A stretch of DNA of 64,000 nucleotides, taken from assembly GCA_963556065.3 (NCBI GenBank), contig CAUVYH020000024.1, forward strand, positions 1-64,000, given 5' to 3'. The notes beneath the pieces were generated by a model. It worked only from the letters and a program-made list of their open reading frames with translations. It did no database searches and was not told where the DNA came from. The translations under genes and the position numbers were made by a program. Positions 29,625-38,600 of this stretch are shown in pieces. The number at the start of each line of letters is the position of its first letter. Within the stretch, counting starts at the first letter, position 1. The DNA is from JBAXTE01 sp963556065 (GTDB taxonomy: Bacteria; Bacteroidota; Bacteroidia; Bacteroidales; WCHB1-69).

Positions 29625-29876
29625 TTATAAGAAAAATATGATATAAATCAGTGCAATAATTACGAGAATGGCTGTTAATAGAGTCCTTTGGGAAACCGAT
29701 TTGAATTTTCGTCCCTCTTCCCATCGTTTGCTTAACCGATCTCGTAAAGGTGCTTCCTGATCATTATGATTCCTCATCTTTTTTTCTAAAGACGATTGTT
29801 CCTCTTCGGGGGTGAAGAACACAGGCTTGTATTTTGATGATTTTGGCTTTGGCCTATATAAAAACAGAATTTTCAT
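29625..29876 (-). CDS. small conserved-type membrane protein upstream of mutL
   Basis: This 83-residue protein has a charged N-terminal half (PKPKSSKYKPVFFTPEEEQ, RDRLSKRWEEGRKFK) and one C-terminal membrane segment (LLTAILVIIALIYIIFFL). It is a tail-anchored-type small protein. Its start is 126 bases from the upstream subtilase stop, and its stop is 11 bases before mutL, so it is the first gene of the mutL-rhomboid-uvrB unit. I do not recognise a function. Confidence 0.7.
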   Translation of the reverse strand: MKILFLYRPKPKSSKYKPVFFTPEEEQSSLEKKMRNHNDQEAPLRDRLSKRWEEGRKFKSVSQRTLLTAILVIIALIYIIFFL

Positions 29877-29937
29877 AGTTGCTTGTTTGTTATGATTTGT
29901 GAAAATCGTGGATGAAAATATATCCCTATTTCTAATA

Positions 29938-29982
29938 CAAAATTACGATTTTTATGCGAATTTATTGCACAAAAATCGTAAT
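29938..29982 (-). promoter_or_regulatory. inverted repeat overlapping a -7 box before the mutL operon
   Basis: A perfect 12-bp inverted repeat (29942-29953 ATTACGATTTTT with 29971-29982) encloses 17 bases. On the minus strand a -7 box TAATTTTG (29945-29938) overlaps its downstream arm. A possible TTG lies 24 bases upstream of that box, inside the other arm. It could be a terminator for the upstream subtilase gene (T-rich after the stem on the minus strand) or an operator for the mutL operon. Confidence 0.45.
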
Positions 29983-30002
29983 ATTCATAAAACGAGGTTT
30001 TC

Positions 30003-32165
30003 TTACTGAATAATCACCTTTTTATTGCAACTGGTTTGTTTCCCTATAAAGTGGAAAATATATACCCCCTGTAGTGATGATACGTCAATTGTTCCCGTCT
30101 GAGAAATTGTTTGCGTGAGAATCTTTTGCCCGTTGATGTTGAATATTTCAACTACAGTCGGTTTAAAATTGTCATCAAATATGCAATATATTTTGTCGGA
30201 TGCCGGTACAGGATAGAGGGTACACTGGTTTCCGCTGCCTAATTTTTCAATGCTTGCCAATTCAAGTGCTCGTTTTACTGCATGCAGTGCATTGATTTTC
30301 CCCCAACCCCAATACACACTTCCCGTATCACCGATGGTTCCTGTATTAACGTCTTGGCGAGCTGTTTCGTGAATGATTTCTTTGACTTGTGCAGGTGTGA
30401 GTTGTGGATTTACCTGTAATAATAGTGCAACAATTCCCGTAACCATTGGTCCCGACATGGATGTGCCCGAAAAACGGACAAACTGGTAACTGCGGCCATT
30501 AAAAGTAATTGTAGTAACTACACTTGTTTGGTCAATATCTGAGTTTGTAAATGAGGAAATGGAAGATGCGATATTTGCTCCCGGAGCAGATATATCCGGT
30601 TTTGTTCTTCCGTCTAAAGTAGGACCTATGCTCGAAAAAGAAGCACGAGCTCCGCCATACACAGTGCCATTCGGCACGATTACTTCGGAGCTGTGGGCGG
30701 CAACCGAAATCACGCTTTGTGTACATGCAGGTTCTCCAATGCTATAGAAAGCATCTCCGGCAGTATAGTCGCTGGTTGGAGCTGAAAAAGGGCCGCCCCA
30801 GTTTCCGACATCGTTGGTTAACTCAATTACGTTCCAATAGTGAACGGTGCCGGAATCGGCAACGCTGTACAATGCGATTTTGTATTGGCCGCTTTTGTTT
30901 TTAACACGAATTCGGGCATGTGGACGTTGGTTTAAATAATTTGCAGAATCACTCATAATGTTGTAAAAAATAGTATCTGCCCCCAATACCATTAATGTAT
31001 CGATATATCCGGTTTCATTGCTAGCAAACATTCGGGTAGAATCCACAATTTCATTCGAGGAATTTAATATTTTTAGCCGGTATTGAAATGAATGATTGGG
31101 TTCTCCCCAAGCGGTTACCGATTGTCCCCACATCGTGGGGTAGTAGCCGTAATTGTTAAACCCAATTACGGTTTTTAAGGTGTCGGATGAAGAACTAAAG
31201 GCCTTTTTTATATGGTAGGTTTCATCTCCGCAGTTGCCTGCACTGGCAACAAATACGACTCCTTGTGCGGATAGTCCGTCAATGGCCTGACTGATGAGCG
31301 ATGTTCCATCTAGGTTGCCCATCCAGTAAAGCCCCCAGCTCATGTTTATAACCAGTCGCTTCTGGGCTTGCAGGGCATTGGTATTCATCCAGTTAAACGC
31401 ATCAATTACAGCAGCTTCATCCACTAAAAATGTTGCTAACAAGTATTGGGCATCATAAGCGATGCCCCTATAAACAGTTCCGGATCCGCTGCCACCACAG
31501 ATTCCTGCAACATGGCTTCCATGAGTTGCCCATTCATAAATATTAAAAGTATCGCATTGGGCTTCTAATAATTCATTTTCTCCCGAAAATTCGGTTCCAT
31601 AAGTGTATCCTAAAGGTGCCGGTCCGGAAGTTTTAAACTGATCCCAAGCTTTATATATTCTGGTGTGAGATAGGGTGGTGTCGTAAAACATGGGATTGGT
31701 ATAATCAAATCCCCAGTCGGTAATACCGATAAGCACATCTTTGCCCGAAAACGGATGAGGTAGCGTTAGTCCCTGATGCACACTATCAACTCGGGTATCT
31801 TTTAGTGCTTTGTTCAGCATGGGGGCAATACGATGAGATGGGGAAAGATAAGATATTCCTTCTATAGACAGATCTTTGGAAATCATAGTTATTGGAATTC
31901 GGAGGGTCGCAATTTGTTTAATCACACTTCCGACAATAATGCCCTGCTCACTCAGCTTCTTTTTGTTAAACTTTTGATTTGTCTGAGCGAGGGCATTCAG
32001 ATATAGAATTCCGTCTTTTGAAGAGGTTGAAAAAAATGAAATGTTATCGCTAACCTTAAGTGATTTCGAAAACAGTTCGGAAAATTCTTCCGAAAGTTTG
32101 GTCTGTGCCGATATTGAGCTGATAAAAGTTGCTATACAAAAACTAATGATGACAAGATGCTTCAT
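30003..32165 (-). CDS. S8 family serine peptidase with T9SS type A sorting domain
   Basis: This 720-residue secreted subtilase begins at MKHLVIISFCIATFISSISAQ; the frame is open seven codons further upstream from a TTG, but that TTG lies inside the -7 box, so the ATG is the right start. The triad is D150 (GITDWGFDY), H215 (WATHGSHVAG) and S569 (SGTSMSGPM). The C-terminus (about 645-720) is a T9SS type A domain: LYPVPASDKIY, VEIFNINGQKILT, GVYIFHF, KKVIIQ. A long insert between H and S carries a beta-rich region. It is surface-exposed or secreted by T9SS; the substrate is unknown. Confidence 0.93.
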   Translation of the reverse strand: MKHLVIISFCIATFISSISAQTKLSEEFSELFSKSLKVSDNISFFSTSSKDGILYLNALAQTNQKFNKKKLSEQGIIVGSVIKQIATLRIPITMISKDLSIEGISYLSPSHRIAPMLNKALKDTRVDSVHQGLTLPHPFSGKDVLIGITDWGFDYTNPMFYDTTLSHTRIYKAWDQFKTSGPAPLGYTYGTEFSGENELLEAQCDTFNIYEWATHGSHVAGICGGSGSGTVYRGIAYDAQYLLATFLVDEAAVIDAFNWMNTNALQAQKRLVINMSWGLYWMGNLDGTSLISQAIDGLSAQGVVFVASAGNCGDETYHIKKAFSSSSDTLKTVIGFNNYGYYPTMWGQSVTAWGEPNHSFQYRLKILNSSNEIVDSTRMFASNETGYIDTLMVLGADTIFYNIMSDSANYLNQRPHARIRVKNKSGQYKIALYSVADSGTVHYWNVIELTNDVGNWGGPFSAPTSDYTAGDAFYSIGEPACTQSVISVAAHSSEVIVPNGTVYGGARASFSSIGPTLDGRTKPDISAPGANIASSISSFTNSDIDQTSVVTTITFNGRSYQFVRFSGTSMSGPMVTGIVALLLQVNPQLTPAQVKEIIHETARQDVNTGTIGDTGSVYWGWGKINALHAVKRALELASIEKLGSGNQCTLYPVPASDKIYCIFDDNFKPTVVEIFNINGQKILTQTISQTGTIDVSSLQGVYIFHFIGKQTSCNKKVIIQ

Positions 32166-32183
32166 AAAATTATTTGTTTTGCG

Positions 32184-32191
32184 CAAAGATA
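32184..32191 (-). promoter_or_regulatory. -7 box of the subtilase gene
   Basis: On the minus strand this reads TATCTTTG (TAnnTTTG), 18 bases before the ATG at 32165. It rules out the longer frame starting at 32186. No TTG at the standard upstream distance. Confidence 0.5.
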
Positions 32192-32197
32192 AGTAAA

Positions 32198-32229
32198 AAA
32201 AAAGAGCCTCTGTAAAGAGACTCTTTTTT
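32198..32229 (-). terminator. rho-independent terminator after the propeller-like T9SS gene
   Basis: An almost perfect stem (32198-32211 with 32216-32229; one mismatch, loop GTAA) is flanked by A6 and T6 tracts, so it can work in both directions. It lies 22 bases past the stop at 32251. Confidence 0.85.
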
Positions 32230-32250
32230 GTATGATTTATTTATTCTCGG

Positions 32251-34140
32251 TTATCTTACAATCATTTTGCTTGTTGAAGTGCTGTTACCAGCTTTAACAG
32301 TAACAAAATAGATTCCCGAAGTTAAATTGGTAGCATCAATTGCAAGTTTGTGCATTCCCATAGATTTAGTTCCTAAGTTTTCGCTTGAAACCACTTGTCC
32401 CATTAAGTTAACTACGTTAATCGAAACATTATTGCTTTTGGTTAATGATAAATCAATGTATGAAATGCCATTGCTTGGATTGGGATATATATTAGAAACA
32501 TTTCCAATAGACTTGTCTATATTATTTATATTTACAGAAGTTATTATATCTTTTAAAAAGTAGTAAGACACTGCGTCATTATATGGAGTGCTTCCGAGTT
32601 GTGTTACGGTAGCAAAAATTCGATAGCTATTGCCTTCTTGTTTTACCTGAGGTGCCATCATGTGAAATTTTGCACCATACTCAAAAGCGGTTCCTGCAGT
32701 TACATTTATTTTACCTTCAATACTTGCGGAATCAAGATTTCTGCTTGCAATGTATAAATCGGGAATTTTATTAGCATTACCGTCAGATGCAACAAGAGTT
32801 GGATCGCTATCTGCCCATGAGTAGAAGATGGTCTTTCCGTCATTTGTAAGAGCAGCTTGAAGCCTGCCTCGGATATACATTGGATTTGCTGTAGTTCCAA
32901 TGCTAAAATCTTTAGTGTTTTGCATGTCAAGATAAGCAGCATCCCATCCGTCTGAAGTGGTGAAGGTGTCGAACATGATACCTTCAATGCTTGCGTATGT
33001 CCAAATGTAGTTTGTTGAGTCGGTATTTGTTGTTGAATGGTTATATACATAAGAGAATATATGTAAATTGTCATTTCCATCTACTGCAACATCATCGATT
33101 GAAAAGTATGGACGAACCAAGTTTGTGTCTTGCCAAACTCCGTTACCTCCGAAAATTTCTTGGAAAACAGGAATAGAATCGAATCTAAAATCAGGTTGTA
33201 AGTTCCAACTAGCGCCATGGTCTGTAGTTTTGTAAACGATCGGACGGTTTGAAACATAATTTTCAGGATTTGGAATATCACCGCGAACACCAATAAAAAC
33301 ATAATAACCGACAGAGCCATCTTTGTTAAATGCAACAGCAGATGATCCGGTAGTTTTGTCTACCGTGTCCGTGCCAAATCTTGCAAAAGGAGGATGAAGT
33401 ACAGTGGTTGTTACATTAATAACAGTGTCGTTAGTTGCATCAATTTGTCCGGATATTAATTCATAATTAAATTGGATAATATCATCGCTACTGTTGCGTT
33501 TGTTTGCATCACCGCAGAAATAAAATTTTCCATCGTTACATACTTGCAAGGATTGATTATCTAATCTGTCGGTATTGCCATGGTTTATCAATACGTTTTT
33601 AGGAGTACCGGATTTCTTTTTCCAGCCAATATAAGTAGCGCCCCAAGTACCAACAACACTATCAACGGCAGATCCTACTACTAGAGAGTATAGGTTGTTA
33701 ATGTCGGTATTTCCTGCAGGATTATAAAATGCTCCCTGTGGGTAGCGTCCCCAAATGTGGCTTTTTGCAAAAACAAGATTTGTAGAATCCCATGTAGCTC
33801 CTCCGTCAAAAGAGGTGTTAAAGTATATTTTATCCCCTTCTAATTTGGTAAGTCCACCTCTATGGGCGAAGCCTAACGCATTAAAAGTTTCATTGTAGCT
33901 CAATTGTTTTTGAAAAGCACCCATAATGCTGTATGCATTATAAGAATTTCCCACATAAACGGCTGAAGCGGTTTTTGCACCGAGAGGTAGTAGTGGAGCA
34001 TTTGATTCATTTACACCATTATCTAGAAAATGGTTGTTTGCAATTCTTGCCAGTACCGGAGTTTTGTTAATCACCGGCTTTTGCGCTACTGCACTAATAA
34101 TCAGTGCGCTTGCAGCAAAAAATAGGAATAATTTTTTCAT
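32251..34140 (-). CDS. T9SS type A sorting-domain protein with sialidase-like repeats
   Basis: This 629-residue secreted protein has a signal peptide (MKKLFLFFAASALIISAVAQ), a long beta-rich body with Asp-box-like motifs (NTSFDGGATWDS, KTTDHGASWNL) of the kind seen in sialidase or BNR-type propellers, and a C-terminal T9SS type A domain (IYPNPSNGISYIDLSL, VNLMGQVVSSENL, GIYFVTVKAG, TSKMIVR). The Asp-boxes suggest a beta-propeller, but catalytic residues of sialidases are not apparent, so function is open. It has its own strong promoter upstream and terminator downstream. Confidence 0.87.
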   Translation of the reverse strand: MKKLFLFFAASALIISAVAQKPVINKTPVLARIANNHFLDNGVNESNAPLLPLGAKTASAVYVGNSYNAYSIMGAFQKQLSYNETFNALGFAHRGGLTKLEGDKIYFNTSFDGGATWDSTNLVFAKSHIWGRYPQGAFYNPAGNTDINNLYSLVVGSAVDSVVGTWGATYIGWKKKSGTPKNVLINHGNTDRLDNQSLQVCNDGKFYFCGDANKRNSSDDIIQFNYELISGQIDATNDTVINVTTTVLHPPFARFGTDTVDKTTGSSAVAFNKDGSVGYYVFIGVRGDIPNPENYVSNRPIVYKTTDHGASWNLQPDFRFDSIPVFQEIFGGNGVWQDTNLVRPYFSIDDVAVDGNDNLHIFSYVYNHSTTNTDSTNYIWTYASIEGIMFDTFTTSDGWDAAYLDMQNTKDFSIGTTANPMYIRGRLQAALTNDGKTIFYSWADSDPTLVASDGNANKIPDLYIASRNLDSASIEGKINVTAGTAFEYGAKFHMMAPQVKQEGNSYRIFATVTQLGSTPYNDAVSYYFLKDIITSVNINNIDKSIGNVSNIYPNPSNGISYIDLSLTKSNNVSINVVNLMGQVVSSENLGTKSMGMHKLAIDATNLTSGIYFVTVKAGNSTSTSKMIVR

Positions 34141-34490
34141 TTTTGTTTTGTTTTGTTAAACATTCTTTTCAATAATCAGCTACAAAAATAATAAAAAAAG
34201 TACCGCATACAACATTTTTCAAAAGTTTTTTATATTAAAATGCAATTATTTTTTGCTGTATATTGAAAATTTCCGCGCGTTTTTAATTCGATTTTGGAAT
34301 CGTGGCAAAATTATTAAAGTTTAACAATAGGCAAGATGTTTACTTGTGCTTGAAAACAAACCGTCAAATTTTAAAACTTTTGAAATAATAAATACCGAGA
34401 AATTTACAGGTGTAAATACGATGCAGGGAACTTATCGAACGAATTAGGATTGTTATAATAAAGAAGTTGCTGTTTTCATGCAAACGTCAT
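34141..34490. other. 350-base intergenic region
   Basis: Apart from the promoter at 34183-34212 this A+T-rich stretch between two minus-strand genes holds no open reading frame, RNA or repeat I can support. No clear terminator follows the kinase gene that ends at 34491. Confidence 0.5.
34183..34212 (-). promoter_or_regulatory. consensus Bacteroidota promoter
   Basis: On the minus strand TTG (34212-34210) is followed after exactly 19 bases by TATTTTTG (34190-34183), the full TTG-N19-TAnnTTTG consensus. It drives the 34140-32251 gene, with a leader of about 35 bases. Confidence 0.75.
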
Positions 34491-35639
34491 TTATATTTTT
34501 TTAAGCAGTAGTTCCACTGTAGCTCCATTCGAATCAATGTTGTTGCCGATCATCACCTTTCCTTCGTGTGCTTCAATAATGATTTTTAAGGCATTTAGGC
34601 TAATGCCGAATCCTTGCTTGTGATGATTCACATCCGTAATGTTGAAGGGTTCAAAAATGTTTGTAAGTTGTTCTGCAGTAAATCCTATTCCATCATCACA
34701 AAATTTAATGGATATATACTCATTTGCATGGCTGATAATTATTGTAAAAATGCCGCATGTTTTGGTAAACTTAATTCCATTATCGAAAATGATTGAAAAT
34801 GATTTGTCGAGAAGTTTAACATCTCCAAAAATCGGAACATTTGCATCTCCGATAATTTCCAGTTGAATATTTTTTTCCTGAATGTTTGGATAATAACGCT
34901 CAATGTTGTTTTCTATTAGTTTTGAGAGTAAAATAGTTTCCGATTCCAATTGTTCCTTATCTGAAGACAAAGAGGTAATTAATAATGCTAATTCGGAAAA
35001 TTCAATCAATTTCTCCGAGGAATGCTTAATACTTTCAATATAGTGCCGATAGTCGCTATTGTTCAGTTTAATTAAAAGCAAATCGGCCAATATATTTATG
35101 CCACTAATGGGTGTTCGCAACTCGTGGCTGATTAATTGCAGAAAATCGTTCTTTGTTTTTTCCAGCAACGATAATCGGTGATTCGCCTTTTCCAGTTCTT
35201 CGGTTCGAGCTTTTACTTGCATCTCTAAAATCTGATTCATATCTTGCAACTGAATACTCTGTTTCCGAAGCTTAAGATGCATTTTTACGCGAGCCAATAA
35301 TTCATAAGAATTAAAAGGTTTTGTTATGTAATCTACTCCTCCCGCTTTAAAACCTTTCACAATGCTGTCTGAATCTGATTTCGCAGTAATAAAAACGATG
35401 GGGATGTCTTTAAAGTCATCTCGTTCTTTGAGTAACGAGCACAATTGGTATCCATTTATTTCTGGCATCATTACATCAAGCAGCAAAAGATCGTAACGGT
35501 TTTCCTCAAGTAGTGACAATGCTTCTTTAGCTGAGGTGGCAAAAGATATATTATAGTGGTGCGTTGATAAAAAACTACCCAGAACTTGAATGTTTTGTGG
35601 AATATCGTCGATGATTAAAATAGATGCATTTTCTTCCAT
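34491..35639 (-). CDS. sensor histidine kinase with N-terminal receiver domain
   Basis: This 382-residue cytoplasmic protein has a receiver domain (1-120; acidic pair DD11-12, phospho-acceptor D55 in LLLLDVMMPE, Lys in DYITKPF), a coiled-coil linker (about 125-160), a HisKA domain with H172 (ISHELRTPI) and an HATPase domain with N-box FDNGIKF, DDGIGF and GFGISL. Such receiver-kinase fusions take phosphate from a partner sensor. The giant multi-PAS kinase directly upstream (12 bases between the genes) is the obvious partner, and the two should be one operon. Confidence 0.92.
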   Translation of the reverse strand: MEENASILIIDDIPQNIQVLGSFLSTHHYNISFATSAKEALSLLEENRYDLLLLDVMMPEINGYQLCSLLKERDDFKDIPIVFITAKSDSDSIVKGFKAGGVDYITKPFNSYELLARVKMHLKLRKQSIQLQDMNQILEMQVKARTEELEKANHRLSLLEKTKNDFLQLISHELRTPISGINILADLLLIKLNNSDYRHYIESIKHSSEKLIEFSELALLITSLSSDKEQLESETILLSKLIENNIERYYPNIQEKNIQLEIIGDANVPIFGDVKLLDKSFSIIFDNGIKFTKTCGIFTIIISHANEYISIKFCDDGIGFTAEQLTNIFEPFNITDVNHHKQGFGISLNALKIIIEAHEGKVMIGNNIDSNGATVELLLKKI

Positions 35640-35651
35640 GTCAGATTCTTA

Positions 35652-38600
35652 TTATTTCTTTAAATAACTAATTAAATATGGATATACTTCGAGTAATTGT
35701 TTTATCTTTTCAATATCAAATGTTTTTAACCCGATTTTAATTTCGTCACTATAATGTTTAACAAATTTCAAATCAAATTGTTTGGAAATTACAGCAAGTG
35801 AGTTTTTAAATTTTGTAATCTGATCTATGGAGTTACTCGAAGAGGCTTTGGCCCACAAGGGACTACATTGTTTTTGCAATTCATCCAGAAGGCTTGCTAG
35901 GTTTTCATCGTCCCATGTTGATAATTCGTGTTGAATTTGTTGCGGATAACTGTTGCTTTTGCTGCTTTGCAAGAGAAGGATGTTTACAATTGCATTATGG
36001 AGTATAGAAGAATCGATAGGAGCGATTAAAAGGTGAGCACATTTGATTTTTGGCTTGGATTTATTCGATATATATATGGTGTGTTTGTCATGCGATTCTA
36101 ACGCTTCTAATATGGATACCGAATTATGGGCTAGCATTACATCGTCGAGATTGACAACAATTAAGTCTATAAGGTTGTCTGATAGATTGTCAGCGATTAG
36201 ATGAGAAATATCAATGGGAGTGATTGCGCAATCGTTATGGCTTACAATATTTGTAAGTGTGTTTTTAAGTTTAGTATCGGTTTCAATAACGCCGATTCTC
36301 TTATTGGTAAGTGCAGGATGATAAAGTACGTTTTTTGCTTCAAGCTGAGACATTTCTATTGATGGGATTATTATTTTAAAAGTACTTCCCAGACCTTTTT
36401 TGCTTTCGACAGAAATACTTCCGTCCATAAGTTCTACTAAGTTTTTGCTGATAGAAAGCCCCAATCCGCTGCCTCCGTACTTTTTATTGCTTTGTCCATC
36501 CGCTTGGGTAAAAGTGTCGAAAATGGAATTTATTTGCGATTCCTCAATTCCTATACCAGTGTCTATTACGCTGATTATCATGTCCACGGTGTTTGGATAT
36601 GCACTGTTTTGTATTAAATTTGCAATCACTTTTACCATTCCCTTATTCGTGAATTTTACTGCATTTGCCACCAGATTATTTACGATTTGCTGTAATCTTA
36701 ATTCGTCGATGAGCAATGTTCCTTCAAAAATGGGATAAATTTCAATTTCAAACTGAATGTTTTTTGCTTTTGCCAGCGGCATAAAAGTGAGGTTGACCTC
36801 CTCGAAAAACTTTACGATATTAATAGGCTCTCTTTGCAACTGAAATTTTCCTGCTTCTATCTTCGACAAATCTAAAATGTCGCTGATTAAATGAAGCAGC
36901 GATTTGCTGTTAGTTTCAATATTTCGGATATAGCTTCTGATTTCAGGGCTGTTGACCTTGCTGTTGATAATTTCGGTGTGCCCGATAATTGCCGTTAAAG
37001 GAGTCCGTAATTCATGACTGATATTACTTAAGAATTGCTGTTTCATTTGAGCCATTCGTTCTGCAATTTCTTTACGTTGACGCAAATCTTCATTCATTTT
37101 TCTCATCGAAATATCGCGATTTATTCCTGCGTAACCGATAAAATTACCATTTCTGCCAATTAACGGATATCCATTGATTTCGACATGGACTATTTGTCCT
37201 GTCTTTTTAATTAAGGGGACATCCACAAGTGTAAATTTTTCCAGAAGGGTTTTGTTCAGTTCCAAAAATTTCTTTATTTTCAAATGCTCTTCAATTGCAA
37301 TGGTGTTGATTATGCTCGAACCCAGCAGTTCTTGAGGAGTGTATCCCAGCAAATCGATACTTTTGTCGTTTACGAAATTGAATATTAGGGATTCATTAAC
37401 TTTCCAAACCAAATCCGTTGTAGTGTCAACCAAGCTACGATAGTTCTCTTCACTTTCCAAATGCATCGAAATGGCTTCAATCCGGCTGGTAGCGGATCCA
37501 AGTTCCTGAGATACGGTTTGTATGATTTCTTTCAAAGAATCGGAAATATCCATTTGCTTTTCACTGTTTAAGCTTACGGCACCAATTATCTCATCATTGC
37601 TCAATATCGGTAAAATAAAGATTGTTTTTATTTTTTTATTTTTAACCCATTTTTGAGCAGATGCGGAATCCAAATTAAAGAGCAATTGCTGGTGATTTAA
37701 CACAAGCCTTTCGTAAATGGGATGTGTTGCGTTTATGTTGGTGGCTTTATTTGATGTGCCGGTGCTTAAACCGTGTTCAAAAATTAAAAGTGCAGTGTCT
37801 TTTTCTCGGTTGTATTCGTATATTTCACCCCCGTCAAAACCGAATTCTTGAATAATCAGCAATAAGATGTTTTTGTAAAGTTCCGATTTCGTTTTGCTTT
37901 GGTTACAGTACATGATGGCCTTATTAAAAAATGTCATCTGTTTAACATTGGTGTGGAGCATCATAATGGCATTAATGTACTCTGTCATATTTCGGATTAC
38001 CGCCATGATGGTCTGCACATGATTGTTTTCGCCGAATTCGGGAATTATTCTGCACTGAAAGTGCTTGATTTCGTTGCCTACGGGAAGACTGAAATCAACG
38101 ACTCGTTCTGTTCCGTCAACAAAAACTTGAACAAAATTCTCGTGAAGAAATGCCGACTCTCTTTGGCTAAGTCCGGTATTATTGACTCTTTTGCCGATTA
38201 TTTCATCCGCCTTTAATCCGAATTCTTTTTCAATGGTAGAGTTCACATACGTGCATTCCAGATTGTTATTGTAACGTGCTATGATATCAGGAGAATGTTC
38301 GGAGAGTGCTCTAAATTGCTCCTGGCGACTTTTAGCAATTGCCTCGGCTTTAAGCTGGTGTGTAATATCGCGCATTACAATCAGGTATTTTCCGGGATCG
38401 GCTTCAATGTCCATTCTCTCTACGTCATATAATATATCGATATTATGATGGTTTGCAGTTAGCAATTTTGCAAATGCCGACTCTTTTTTTGTAATTACCT
38501 TGGAAAAATCTTCGTTATTTCCTGTTATAATATCTGAAATTTCAGAGTTTAATATGTCTTCTTGGGAAAATCCGGTCTTTTCGACAAAGGCATTGTTTAC

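Noticed and set aside
29614..29724. N-terminal extension of MutL by 37 residues
   Set aside because: Not conserved and overlaps the small upstream gene; the usual MutL start is at 29613.
32706..33335. Alternative minus-strand frames inside the propeller-like gene
   Set aside because: They overlap a full-length T9SS cargo gene in another frame and have no motif of their own.
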